Shown: piece after piece, positions 7,848 through 15,415 of the stretch | Layout: each line of letters opens with the position of its first letter | How positions within the stretch are numbered: position 1 is the stretch's first letter | Source: Rhodomicrobium lacus | GTDB lineage: Bacteria; Pseudomonadota; Alphaproteobacteria; Rhizobiales; Rhodomicrobiaceae | Direction of reading: 5' to 3' | DNA: 64,000 nt | Assembly: GCF_003992725.1 (NCBI RefSeq) | Contig: NZ_RZNF01000012.1 | Span: 248,001-312,000 of the forward strand | Notes under the pieces: generated by a model | Database searches by the model: none | Told to the model about the DNA's origin: nothing | The model's input: only the letters and a program-made list of their open reading frames with translations | Program-made: the position numbers and the translations under genes

Positions 7848-8201
7848 CACCTGATCGACGGACTCCGGCGGCGGCCGCGCCTGACAAGGCCAGCCGCCCT
7901 GTCGATGCTTCGAACGTCGATTCGCGCCGACCCGATCGAATAATCCGATGATCGGGAGCGAGAGACGCAATGTCGCATGACGACGCGAGCGCCCTCACAA
8001 GCCGCTGAAACTGAATTGAAAAATACAAACGGTTGCGCCTGGGCTTTCGCGTCGTCGTTCGTCGGCACGGCGAAGAACGAAACGGGTTTATTTACTCATA
8101 TACATTATCGGGTATAGTTTTATTCCATCAAGTTGAGATGCTGTAGACAACCCATCCAATATTTCGTGAGAACTAGGATGATTTTTGTCAAATCGCATAA
8201 A
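7848..8201. other. Gene-free interval, partly AT-rich
   Basis: No convincing coding frame is present. The first 230 bases have ordinary GC content, while about 8080-8200 is unusually AT-rich for this genome and contains a TATAGT hexamer at 8113-8118 that could serve as a -10 element. It most likely holds the promoter of the short peptide gene at 8262. Confidence 0.4.
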
Positions 8202-8225
8202 GCTCGCCATGGCAACATGGCGGCT
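8202..8225 (+). promoter_or_regulatory. Hairpin with GCAA tetraloop ahead of the 29-residue ORF
   Basis: CGCCATG (8205-8211) and CATGGCG (8216-8222) form a perfect 7-bp stem closed by GCAA, a stable GNRA tetraloop; AGC/GCT extends it past a one-base bulge. It ends 25 bases upstream of an AGGAGG ribosome-binding site at 8250-8255. The position suggests an mRNA-stabilising or translation-control leader element. Confidence 0.45.
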
Positions 8226-8261
8226 TCAACTTGGTGATCACGTCAACATAGGAGGCTTCCC

Positions 8262-8351
8262 ATGGACCCCGTGTGGATCTGGGTTGACATCATTGTTCTT
8301 TCGGCAGTTATTTCTGTGTTCCTTCTCAACATGAAGAGCGGGATCAAGTAG
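8262..8351 (+). CDS. 29-residue single-span membrane peptide
   Basis: An ATG at 8262 sits six bases after a perfect AGGAGG Shine-Dalgarno sequence and opens a 29-codon frame ending in TAG. The peptide begins MDPVWIWVDIIVLSAV and ends FLLNMKSGIK: a short acidic N-terminus, one hydrophobic helix of about 18 residues containing an Asp near its start, and a positively charged C-terminus. This layout predicts a single transmembrane segment with the C-terminus inside. The strong ribosome-binding site, structured leader and AT-rich upstream region argue that it is expressed. I do not recognise the family. Small one-helix subunits of respiratory, photosynthetic or transport complexes have this size, but no partner gene is adjacent. 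Confidence 0.55.
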   Translation: MDPVWIWVDIIVLSAVISVFLLNMKSGIK

Positions 8352-8627
8352 CTTCCGCTCCTCCTGCTGGCCAGCAAGCCGGATGTGCCATGAAACAATC
8401 TGGCGCACCCGGTCCATTCTTTTGAGCGAGAGAAGATAAGCACGCCATAGGGCGTGAGATTTTGCGTGTCCCACTGCGGCAGTCAGGCGAATAGTTGCGG
8501 GGCGCGCAGGTAGGGGCGAGCTTTCGAACCCTCCCCCGCAATTTGAATCGAAACAGGTTAGAGCCGGGCAGAGTCCCGAAGGCTTTCGCGGCGATACTGC
8601 TCTCGACTTAGAAGCAGGGGCAGTCAC

Positions 8628-9212
8628 ATGGCAGACTCCGACGTCGAAACCCGCATTCATGAGGAATCGGTCGAGCCGCGTCAGGGCCACGTCTTGTACA
8701 AGGCCATCCCGCAGGTCGTGGTTCTCGTCCTCACGCTCGTCGGCGTCGCCTATACGAGCATGACGAGACAGGCGCTCGTCGGCTATTGGGAGTTCCTTGC
8801 GCTTATCACAGGTCTCGTCTGTGTCATCAGCGGCTGGCCGCACGCGCGCACGCGCGCCGACCGCGTGCGCCTCGTATGGACGCAGGCGCTGCACTGGACC
8901 GCCTTTCTCGTGGCCATGAACCTGCTCCTCATCTCGGACGTGCAGCGCATGCTGAGCACCGATGCCACGGGGCTGGCGATCCTTCTGCTCCTTGCGCTTG
9001 GAACCTTCGTCGCGGGGGTCCATACGCTTTCGTGGCAAACCTGCGTGCTCGGCCTTGTCATGGCATTATCCGTGCCCGCCATCGCCTGGATCGAGGAATC
9101 GGCGCTCGTGCTCGTGTTCGTCCTGCTCATGCTGCTCGTCGTGGGCACGATCATCCTCATGACGGCACGCAGGGGCCGGTCGGGCGACGACCGTCTCGGC
9201 GAACCTCTGTAA
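8628..9212 (+). CDS. Conserved multi-span membrane protein of unknown function
   Basis: The 194-residue product has a charged N-terminal tail of about 20 residues (including VEPRQGHVLYKAIPQ) and then five hydrophobic segments. The C-terminus is basic then acidic (TARRGRSGDDRLGEPL). An AGGGGC sequence about 8 bases before the ATG can serve as ribosome-binding site. I recognise no enzymatic or transporter signature. The gene stands alone: 276 bases separate it from the upstream short ORF and 98 bases from the DUF2252 gene downstream. Confidence 0.7.
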   Translation: MADSDVETRIHEESVEPRQGHVLYKAIPQVVVLVLTLVGVAYTSMTRQALVGYWEFLALITGLVCVISGWPHARTRADRVRLVWTQALHWTAFLVAMNLLLISDVQRMLSTDATGLAILLLLALGTFVAGVHTLSWQTCVLGLVMALSVPAIAWIEESALVLVFVLLMLLVVGTIILMTARRGRSGDDRLGEPL

Positions 9213-9310
9213 GCGGATAACGCACCGAAAACTTCCTTTCGCAAAACCTGCGGGATAGAAGGCGCGCCCGATGCTGTTAGGATGGCAGCGGAAACGGGAA
9301 GGCACGCGCA

Positions 9311-10405
9311 ATGGCATTCGTGAGACGGAACGCTGAATACGAGAGCTGGCTTCGCACGCAGTGCGATGTGGTCGACGTCGATCTCGACAAGAAGCACAAG
9401 CGCATGGCCGAGAGCCCGTTAAGGTTCCTGCGAGCGACCTATTTCCGTTACGCCCGAAAGGTCGAGAAGCTTTTGCCCGACCTCGCTGACGCGCCGCATG
9501 TGCTGGCCGTAGGTGACATTCACATCGAGAATTTCGGGACTTGGCGCGATGCCGAGGGGCGTCTCATCTGGGGCGTGAACGATTTCGATGAAGCGGCCGT
9601 GATGCCTTACACGTTCGATCTCGTGCGGCTTTGCGTGAGCGCCGGACTTTCGCCCGATCTCGGCGATCACGCGCATGCAGCCGACGCGATTCTTGCTGGC
9701 TACGAGCGTGGCCTCGCCGAACCGGCGCCGATGGTGCTCGATGGTGACGCCTCGTGGCTGCGCCCCTTCGTTTCCCCGACGGAGAAAACGCGCGCGGATT
9801 TCGCGGCGGAAATCGAAACGCTCCCGGATTTCGATCCGCCCGGCGAGGTCAAGGCCGGTTTTGCCGAAAGTTTCCCGGAAGGTGCCGTCATCGAAGGATA
9901 TGCGCCGCGAGCGAAAGGCGGCGGCAGCCTCGGCCGCCCTCGCGTCATCGCAGTGGCGACGTGGCGGGGCGGGTCCATCGTGCGCGAGGCGAAAGCTCTC
10001 GTGCCGTCGGCGTGGGATTTCGCGCACAAGAAGGAAGGATGGCCACCGCGCTTTCGCGAACTGGCGGATGGACCTTTCCGCGCGCCCGATCCTTTCCTCG
10101 ATATTCGCGGTCGCTTCCTGATACGCCGCATCGCCCCGGATTCGCGCAAGCTCGACTTTGGCGGCGAAATCCCGAAGCGCCTCCAGGGGTTGTTCCTTGA
10201 GGCGATGGGCCACGACATTGGCGCTGTTCACGCAGCGAGCGGCCGGAGCGAGGACATCGCCGCGCATCTGAAGGCGCGCTCCGCAGGTTGGCTCAGCGAC
10301 GCCGCCATATCTGTGAGCGATCGCACGCTCAAGGATTTCAAGGCCTGGCAAACGGCGTACAAGCCGGAGCCTGCTCCGGTGAAGGCCACGAAACCGAAAA
10401 AATGA
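9311..10405 (+). CDS. DUF2252 family protein (kinase-like fold)
   Basis: The 364-residue protein carries the DUF2252 hallmarks: LRATYFRYARKVEKLL near the N-terminus, then GDIHIENFGTW and NDFDEA, which resemble the catalytic GDxHxxN and DFD loops of aminoglycoside-phosphotransferase-like kinases. A phosphotransfer or nucleotide-binding role is therefore plausible, but no substrate is established for the family as far as I know. The stop codon overlaps the next gene's ATG (ATGA at 10402-10405), implying translational coupling with the flavin reductase. The last 20 residues are Pro/Lys-rich. Confidence 0.8.
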   Translation: MAFVRRNAEYESWLRTQCDVVDVDLDKKHKRMAESPLRFLRATYFRYARKVEKLLPDLADAPHVLAVGDIHIENFGTWRDAEGRLIWGVNDFDEAAVMPYTFDLVRLCVSAGLSPDLGDHAHAADAILAGYERGLAEPAPMVLDGDASWLRPFVSPTEKTRADFAAEIETLPDFDPPGEVKAGFAESFPEGAVIEGYAPRAKGGGSLGRPRVIAVATWRGGSIVREAKALVPSAWDFAHKKEGWPPRFRELADGPFRAPDPFLDIRGRFLIRRIAPDSRKLDFGGEIPKRLQGLFLEAMGHDIGAVHAASGRSEDIAAHLKARSAGWLSDAAISVSDRTLKDFKAWQTAYKPEPAPVKATKPKK

Positions 10406-10962
10406 CGAAGCACCCGAAGAAAGCCGATTTTCCCGTGAGCCAGGTGCGCCGCTATCTGGAGCCGGGGCCTATCGTGCTCGTTTCTTCAGCGTGGCAGGGG
10501 GGCAGGAACATCATGACGCTCGGCTGGCAGACGGTGATGGAGTTTTCGCCGTCGCTCGTCGGTCTCATGATCTCGGCGGGAAATCACAGCTTCGAGTTGA
10601 TCCGGCAGTCGCGCGAATGCGTCATCAACCTGCCGACGACGGCGCTCACCGATATCGTGGTCGGCATCGGCAATACGTCCGGCGCCGACATCGACAAATT
10701 CACGCAGTTCGGCCTGACGGCGGAACCCGCGAGCGAGGTGGGCGCGCCGCTCATCGCCGAGTGCCACGCCTCTTTCGAGTGCCGCCTCCATGACGATGCG
10801 CTCGTCGACAGCTACAATTTTTTTATCTTCGAGGTTGTGAAGGCGCATGTCGCGCCGTCGCCAAAGCATCCGGAGACGCTGCATTATCTCGGCGGCGGCG
10901 AGTTCATGATTTCAGGCAAGATCATCTCCAGGCGGTCGCTGTTTCGCCCGGAAATGTTGTAG
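10402..10962 (+). CDS. Flavin reductase family protein (FMN-binding split barrel)
   Basis: The 186-residue product fits the flavin-reductase-like split-barrel family. After the segment GPIVLVSSAWQGGRNIMTLG comes the FMN-cradling region (SLVGLMISAGNHSFELIRQS) and ECVINLPTT, and the C-terminal part carries HYLGGGEFMISGK. Such proteins bind FMN and reduce it with NAD(P)H, or act as stand-alone FMN oxidoreductases. The start overlaps the end of the DUF2252 gene. It converges with a YqjI-like PadR gene, whose family is known for controlling a ferric reductase in E. coli, but no direct link is shown here. Confidence 0.75.
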   Translation: MTKHPKKADFPVSQVRRYLEPGPIVLVSSAWQGGRNIMTLGWQTVMEFSPSLVGLMISAGNHSFELIRQSRECVINLPTTALTDIVVGIGNTSGADIDKFTQFGLTAEPASEVGAPLIAECHASFECRLHDDALVDSYNFFIFEVVKAHVAPSPKHPETLHYLGGGEFMISGKIISRRSLFRPEML

Positions 10963-10999
10963 GTCGCCGCTTCGGGGAGCAAGCGGCGACCAGGCGGGG

Positions 11000-11773
11000 T
11001 CAGCTCTGTTCGATCTCGCCCGCGGCCCTGTCGAGCGCGGCGGTGATCGCCCGAACGGCCTCCGGCGAGAGCGCCCCCTTCGACAGACGAACCTGAACGG
11101 CTGCCCGGAGATTGTCCATGGCGCGGATCATCTCTGGCGCGGGCTCGCCGCCGAAGCGGGCGCGGGCTTCCGCAAGCCTCCCGCGAACCGCTGCGACCTC
11201 CTGAGCGCGGGCGGCGAGTTCGGCACGCCCTTGATCCGTCAGGCTGTAGAGCTTCTTCGCGCCCTGCGTTTCGCTGACGATCAGGCCGGTTTCTTCCAGC
11301 AGCGTCAATGTCGGATAGATAACGCCCGGGCTTGGCGTATAGGCGCCGTTGAAAGCGTCTTCGATGGCCTTGATGATCTCATAGCCATGGCGCGGCTGCT
11401 CGCCGATCAGGTCGAGAACGAGCCAGCGTAGATCGCCCTGTTCCAGCGCGCGGCCGTGACGTCCGCGCCTGCCCCCGAACGGGTGATCCCGCCAATCGCC
11501 GCCATGACGAGAACCGCCACGCCTGCCATGATGCCCGAACACTTCGTCACCTCCTTCGATATGTCTGTGCGCGGCTATATCATCGAACCAGCCCCCGCGC
11601 GAGCGCCAGCGTCCGGCGAAATCGCGTTCGCCCGTTTGCGTCTCTCCCTTGTGAGCGTCAAAACGGCCGCGCGCTCGTGCGAACCAGCTCCACTTCTGGT
11701 GATGGTCGCAGCCGCGTTCCCGGCGGCGTTCGCCGCTGTTGAGACGGTCTTCAACCCCATCGCTAAACGACAT
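11000..11773 (-). CDS. PadR-family transcriptional repressor, YqjI/NfeR-like
   Basis: The 257-residue product has a long N-terminal region (about 1-115) rich in Arg, Gly and His, for example GHHGRRGGSRHGG. A PadR winged-helix domain follows: LRWLVLDLIGEQPRHGYEII, then YTPSPGVIYPTLTLLEETG. The C-terminal helices (about 190-257) form the dimerisation part. E. coli YqjI, a nickel- and iron-responsive repressor of a ferric reductase, has the same arrangement of a His-rich metal-binding tail before a PadR domain. I infer a metal-sensing role. The start at 11773 (MSFSDG) avoids running into the upstream palindromes; an ATG at 11818 is an alternative. Palindromes just upstream suggest autoregulation. 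Confidence 0.8.
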   Translation of the reverse strand: MSFSDGVEDRLNSGERRRERGCDHHQKWSWFARARGRFDAHKGETQTGERDFAGRWRSRGGWFDDIAAHRHIEGGDEVFGHHGRRGGSRHGGDWRDHPFGGRRGRHGRALEQGDLRWLVLDLIGEQPRHGYEIIKAIEDAFNGAYTPSPGVIYPTLTLLEETGLIVSETQGAKKLYSLTDQGRAELAARAQEVAAVRGRLAEARARFGGEPAPEMIRAMDNLRAAVQVRLSKGALSPEAVRAITAALDRAAGEIEQS

Positions 11774-11789
11774 GTTTTCGTTCCTTCTT

Positions 11790-11855
11790 CGATATATCTT
11801 ATTCATTCGCACTCTCATACGCCGATCTCAGCGCGACGGCAACAAAGATATATCT
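11790..11855. promoter_or_regulatory. Paired palindromes, probable PadR operator
   Basis: AGATATATCT (11846-11855) is a perfect palindrome, and GATATATCTT (11791-11800) repeats it with one mismatch 45 bases away; GATATATCTT is also the exact reverse complement of 11845-11854. Both lie just upstream of the PadR start at 11773 in otherwise GC-rich DNA. Two spaced near-identical palindromes fit autoregulation by a dimeric repressor. Confidence 0.5.
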
Positions 11856-11930
11856 AAGATAGTCGAAAAACATCGGGGCAGGCGTGGAGCCGGTCGCCCG
11901 GCATGCAGGTTGGCCGCGCTCGCCTGCGCG

Positions 11931-12905
11931 TCAAACGCGATAATACTCCCGATACCAGCGCACGAAGCGCGGAATGCCGACCTCGATCGGCGTCGTGGGC
12001 CGGAACCCGGTCGCCGCCGCGAGCCGCTCGATGTCCGCATGTGTCTCGGCCACATCGCCGGGCTGCATCGGCAACAGGTTGCGGATCGCCTGCTTGCCCG
12101 TCGCCTGCTCGATGCAGGCCACGAAATCGGTGAGCGGCACCGGCTCGTTGTGGCCGATGTTATAGATCTCGAATGCGGGCTTGCCCGGCTGGGCGGCAGG
12201 CGCCGTATCCACAACGCGCAGCACGCCATCCACGATGTCGTCGACATAGGTGAAGTCGCGGGCATGATGGCCGTAATTGAAAAGGTCGATGGGCCGGCCT
12301 TCGAGAATGGCTTTCGTGAAGATCATCGGCGACATGTCCGGCCGTCCCCATGGGCCGTAGACGGTGAAGAAGCGCAAGCCGGTCATCGGCAGCCCGAAGA
12401 GATGGGCGTAGGCGTGGGCCATCGCCTCGCCCGCCTTCTTGGTCGCGCCGTAGAGGCTCGCGGGCGAATCGGTCTTGTCGACCTCGGCGAAGGGAAGTGT
12501 CGTGTTCAGCCCGTAAACGGAACTTGACGAGGCGAAGGCGAGGTGTTCCGGCCGATGCGCGCGGCACCCTTCGAGGATGTTCAGAAAGCCTGTAACGTTC
12601 GAGTCGATATAGGCTTGCGGGTTCTGCAGCGAATAGCGCACGCCCGCCTGCGCGGCGAGATGCACGACCCTGGCAGGCTTGAAGCGAGCAAACGTATCGC
12701 GCACGGCTCCGGCGTCGGCGAGATCCGCCTTCACGAAGCCGAACGCTCTCTTGTCCGCGAGGTGTTCCAGCCGGGCATGCTTGAGCGAGGGGTCGTAGTA
12801 AGTGTTGATATTGTCGAAGCCGACAACCTCCTCGCCACGGGCGAGCAAGGCTTTTGCGACGTGAAAGCCGATGAACCCCGCAGCGCCTGTTACCAGAATT
12901 GTCAT
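11931..12905 (-). CDS. UDP-glucuronate 4-epimerase-like SDR enzyme
   Basis: The 324-residue extended short-chain dehydrogenase has the NAD-binding VTGAAGFIG (residues 5-13). The catalytic set is Ser127-Ser129 (ASSSSVYG) and Tyr152-x-x-x-Lys156 (LYGATKKAGE). DNINTYYDPSLK (30-42) and RFFTVYGPWGRPDM are characteristic of the UDP-glucuronate 4-epimerase group, which makes UDP-galacturonate for capsule, lipopolysaccharide or exopolysaccharide. I start at 12905 (MTILVTG) because the glycine motif sits at its normal distance from that Met; an ATG at 12980 would add 25 unrelated residues. The gene stands alone between the PadR gene and the divergent NDUFS4-like gene. Confidence 0.85.
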   Translation of the reverse strand: MTILVTGAAGFIGFHVAKALLARGEEVVGFDNINTYYDPSLKHARLEHLADKRAFGFVKADLADAGAVRDTFARFKPARVVHLAAQAGVRYSLQNPQAYIDSNVTGFLNILEGCRAHRPEHLAFASSSSVYGLNTTLPFAEVDKTDSPASLYGATKKAGEAMAHAYAHLFGLPMTGLRFFTVYGPWGRPDMSPMIFTKAILEGRPIDLFNYGHHARDFTYVDDIVDGVLRVVDTAPAAQPGKPAFEIYNIGHNEPVPLTDFVACIEQATGKQAIRNLLPMQPGDVAETHADIERLAAATGFRPTTPIEVGIPRFVRWYREYYRV

Positions 12906-12991
12906 GCTTCGACCTGGCTGTTTGCGATTGTCATTTGAGCCGGTATGGCCCAAATTCAGTGCAGGAGCAATTTCTTCCAATTGAAATGCAG

Positions 12992-13297
12992 ATGACCGCG
13001 CGAATTTATAAACCGGCCAAAACCGCCATGCAGTCGGGTCTTGCGAAGGCCAAGGACTGGGTGCTCGACTACGAACCCGCGTCCCCTCGCGAGATCGAGC
13101 CTCTGATGGGCTGGACGAGTTCCAAAGACATGCTGAGCCAGGTGCGCCTGTTCTTCGAGACGAAAGAAGAGGCCGTGGAGTACGCGCAGAAGAACGCGAT
13201 CCCCTATCGCGTGTTCGAGCCGAATCCGCGCGCTGCGATCAAGAAGTCCTACGCCGACAACTTCAAGTATGGGCGCATCGGCAGCTGGACCCACTGA
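12992..13297 (+). CDS. NADH dehydrogenase accessory subunit, NDUFS4-like (ETC complex I domain)
   Basis: The 101-residue protein begins MTARIYKPAKTAMQSG and continues with KDWVLDYEP, MGWTSSKDMLSQVRLFF and a KYGRIGSWTH tail, the full-length pattern of alphaproteobacterial homologues of mitochondrial NDUFS4. That subunit sits at the junction of the N- and Q-modules of complex I and supports its assembly. An ATG two codons upstream (12986) is an alternative start. The nuo operon is not in the window, so this accessory subunit is encoded separately. Confidence 0.88.
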   Translation: MTARIYKPAKTAMQSGLAKAKDWVLDYEPASPREIEPLMGWTSSKDMLSQVRLFFETKEEAVEYAQKNAIPYRVFEPNPRAAIKKSYADNFKYGRIGSWTH

Positions 13298-13325
13298 CCC
13301 AGCGCAAATCTGCGTTCAGACCGCC

Positions 13326-14516
13326 TCAGAAATCGAGCGGGATGATCGGCACCATGCTGCCTGCATCGAGCGCGGCGGCGCAAGGCGCATGCACGATGAG
13401 GCAATCGGCGGCGGCGAACACCGAAACAAGGGAGCTGTCCTGATCGCCAAGCGGCGTAACGGTGCCGCCCTCGCGGCGTGCCCGCATGTAATGTTGCCTT
13501 GGGCCGTTGGCGGCAAGGGCAGACGCGAGCGGCATTTCTTCGACAGCATGGTTTGGAACGCGGCCAAGCATACGGTCGAGCAGCGGCTTCAGGAAAAGCC
13601 GCGCACAAACGAGCGCCGCGACGGGGTTGCCGGGCAAGCTTAGCACGCGCTGGCTCCCGAGGCGCGCCGACATGAGCGGCTTTCCCGGCCGCATCGCCAC
13701 GCGGATGATTTCCATCCTCGCGCCAGCCGCTTCGAGAACGCCTTGGACGAGATCGTGCGCGCCGACCGATGCCCCTCCTATGGTGACGAGAATGTCGGCG
13801 CCGCGCGCACCCGATATGCCGGTTGCGAGGCTTTCTCGTGTGTCTCGCGCGATGGCAAGGCACCTCGCTTTCCCGCCCCAGGCTTCGATCGCCGCAGAAA
13901 GCCCCGCCGGAACGGACGACACGATCTGTCCCGCGCGAAGCTCAGCGCCGGGCTCGGCAAGCTCGTCGCCGGTCGGCAATATGGCGACCACCGGTCTGCG
14001 GCGGACCAGCAGCGTGCCATGGTTCATCGCGGCGGCGAGCATCACCTTGCGGGCGTCGAGCATCTCGCCCGCGCCGAGCATCGTCTGGCCTTCGTCGAAA
14101 TCATATCCGCGTCGGCGAATATTCGCCCCGGGCGGCGCCGGTTCGAGCACCGTCACGCCGCCGCCGGTTTCGCGCGCTGCCTCCTGAACGACCACGACAT
14201 CGGCACCCGCCGGAAGAGGAGCGCCCGTGAAGATACGCACGGCCTGCCCTCGCCCAACCGTCCCCGCGAAGCCGTGCCCGGCGGCTGCCTCGCCGATCAC
14301 GGCAAGGTGCGCGGGCGCGTTGGCGATGTCGGCGGCGCGAAGCGCGTAGCCGTCCATCGAAGAGGCGTCGAAAGGCGTCTGCGCGAGCTTCGCGACGAGG
14401 TCCGCAGCAAGAACGCGGCCTCGCGCTTCGCAGAGCGATACGGCTTCGGCGGCGACCGGGTCGACGTCGGCGAGAATTTTCGACAGCGCCTCATCAATGG
14501 AAACCGGTTGCGCCAT
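13326..14516 (-). CDS. moeA: Molybdopterin molybdotransferase MoeA
   Basis: MoeA inserts molybdate into adenylylated molybdopterin, the last common step of molybdenum cofactor synthesis. The 396-residue product has the expected order: an N-terminal domain with PFDASSMDGYAL, then RIFTGAPLPAGAD, the MogA-like catalytic domain with LPTGDEL and TIGGASVG, and a C-terminal beta-barrel domain. RPGKPLMSARL and SLPGNPVAAL mark the active-site region. The start at 14516 has GGGAG at a good distance upstream. In many alphaproteobacteria moeA follows moaC, but here moaC is 18 kb away at the end of the trp genes. Confidence 0.92.
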   Translation of the reverse strand: MAQPVSIDEALSKILADVDPVAAEAVSLCEARGRVLAADLVAKLAQTPFDASSMDGYALRAADIANAPAHLAVIGEAAAGHGFAGTVGRGQAVRIFTGAPLPAGADVVVVQEAARETGGGVTVLEPAPPGANIRRRGYDFDEGQTMLGAGEMLDARKVMLAAAMNHGTLLVRRRPVVAILPTGDELAEPGAELRAGQIVSSVPAGLSAAIEAWGGKARCLAIARDTRESLATGISGARGADILVTIGGASVGAHDLVQGVLEAAGARMEIIRVAMRPGKPLMSARLGSQRVLSLPGNPVAALVCARLFLKPLLDRMLGRVPNHAVEEMPLASALAANGPRQHYMRARREGGTVTPLGDQDSSLVSVFAAADCLIVHAPCAAALDAGSMVPIIPLDF

Positions 14517-14697
14517 GAGGTCTCCCGTTCGCGATTCGACACGTGGCGACACCACGCGCCCGTCCTATTTCGGCGCGCCCCACAAGGCCGACAAGAGCGG
14601 CTTACTCCATCGGCGAAGATATCGACACGGCGCTCTTTCGCGTTGTCCCCCCAGCGTCAAATCCCTGTGCGCAAGCTCCGGGCAGGCCCCGGACATC

Positions 14698-14727
14698 TTG
14701 ACGCTGCCGGTCACGCCCCCCTACTTT
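14698..14727 (+). promoter_or_regulatory. Sigma70-type promoter of trxA
   Basis: TTGACG (14698-14703) and TACTTT (14722-14727) are separated by 18 bases and lie about 55 bases upstream of the thioredoxin start. This predicts a leader of some 45 bases with a GAGG ribosome-binding site at 14770-14773. Confidence 0.5.
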
Positions 14728-14780
14728 CCGGGGGAATGAATCAGCGGCCTGCCGGGCCGCGCAACACCAAGAGGCTTTCC

Positions 14781-15110
14781 ATGGCAACCACTGCCGTGTC
14801 CGACGCATCTTTCGAACAGGACGTTAAAAAGGCCGAGCTTCCCGTGCTCGTCGACTTCTGGGCGGAATGGTGCGGACCGTGCCGCACGGTCGGCCCGATC
14901 CTTGAGGAACTTTCCGAAGAGTTCGCTGGCCAGCTCAAGGTCGTGAAGCTCGACGTCGAGAGCAATCCGGGGATCGCGCAGGCCTACAACATTCGCGGCA
15001 TCCCGGCGCTGCTCCTGTTCAAGGACGGCGAGGTGGCTGGCCAGCAGATCGGCGCGCTGCCGAAAGCGCAGCTTCGCGCGTGGATCTCGGGTGCCATCGC
15101 CTCCGTCTGA
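14781..15110 (+). CDS. trxA: Thioredoxin
   Basis: The 109-residue protein has the thioredoxin active site WCGPC (Cys31, Cys34) in the context VDFWAEWCGPCRTVGPIL, the cis-proline loop RGIPALLLF and a full-length alpha/beta fold. It is the general cytoplasmic dithiol reductant for ribonucleotide reductase, methionine sulfoxide reductases and other enzymes. It is a single-gene unit, with its own promoter upstream and a strong terminator 45 bases after the stop. Confidence 0.95.
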   Translation: MATTAVSDASFEQDVKKAELPVLVDFWAEWCGPCRTVGPILEELSEEFAGQLKVVKLDVESNPGIAQAYNIRGIPALLLFKDGEVAGQQIGALPKAQLRAWISGAIASV

Positions 15111-15154
15111 TCGCGCTTTGCGTCGCTTCCAGCGCGCCCCGCATGAATGAAAAG

Positions 15155-15182
15155 GCCGCCTCTCCGCAGGCGGCTTTTTTTT
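15155..15182 (+). terminator. Rho-independent terminator of trxA
   Basis: GCCGCCT (15155-15161) pairs with AGGCGGC (15168-15174) around a 6-base loop and is followed directly by eight T residues (15175-15182). Confidence 0.9.
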
Positions 15183-15415
15183 ACGCCTCGGCGGCAAATG
15201 GCTGGCGGCGCGGATGCTTTATCGGCCTCGTTGCGCTCCGGGACATCCCCCTTTCGCGCGGCCGCGCTTGCCGGACAGCATCAAGCTTTCAGATATTTAA
15301 TCGCAGATACGGCTTCACATTGCGAAGCTTCTCCCCAAATTCGCATCAGTTCAAAAGCGGCCCGTCGGCGAATAGCTACGGTATAGGCCGCGTTCATGCG
15401 ATCTCGGAGGCAGTG

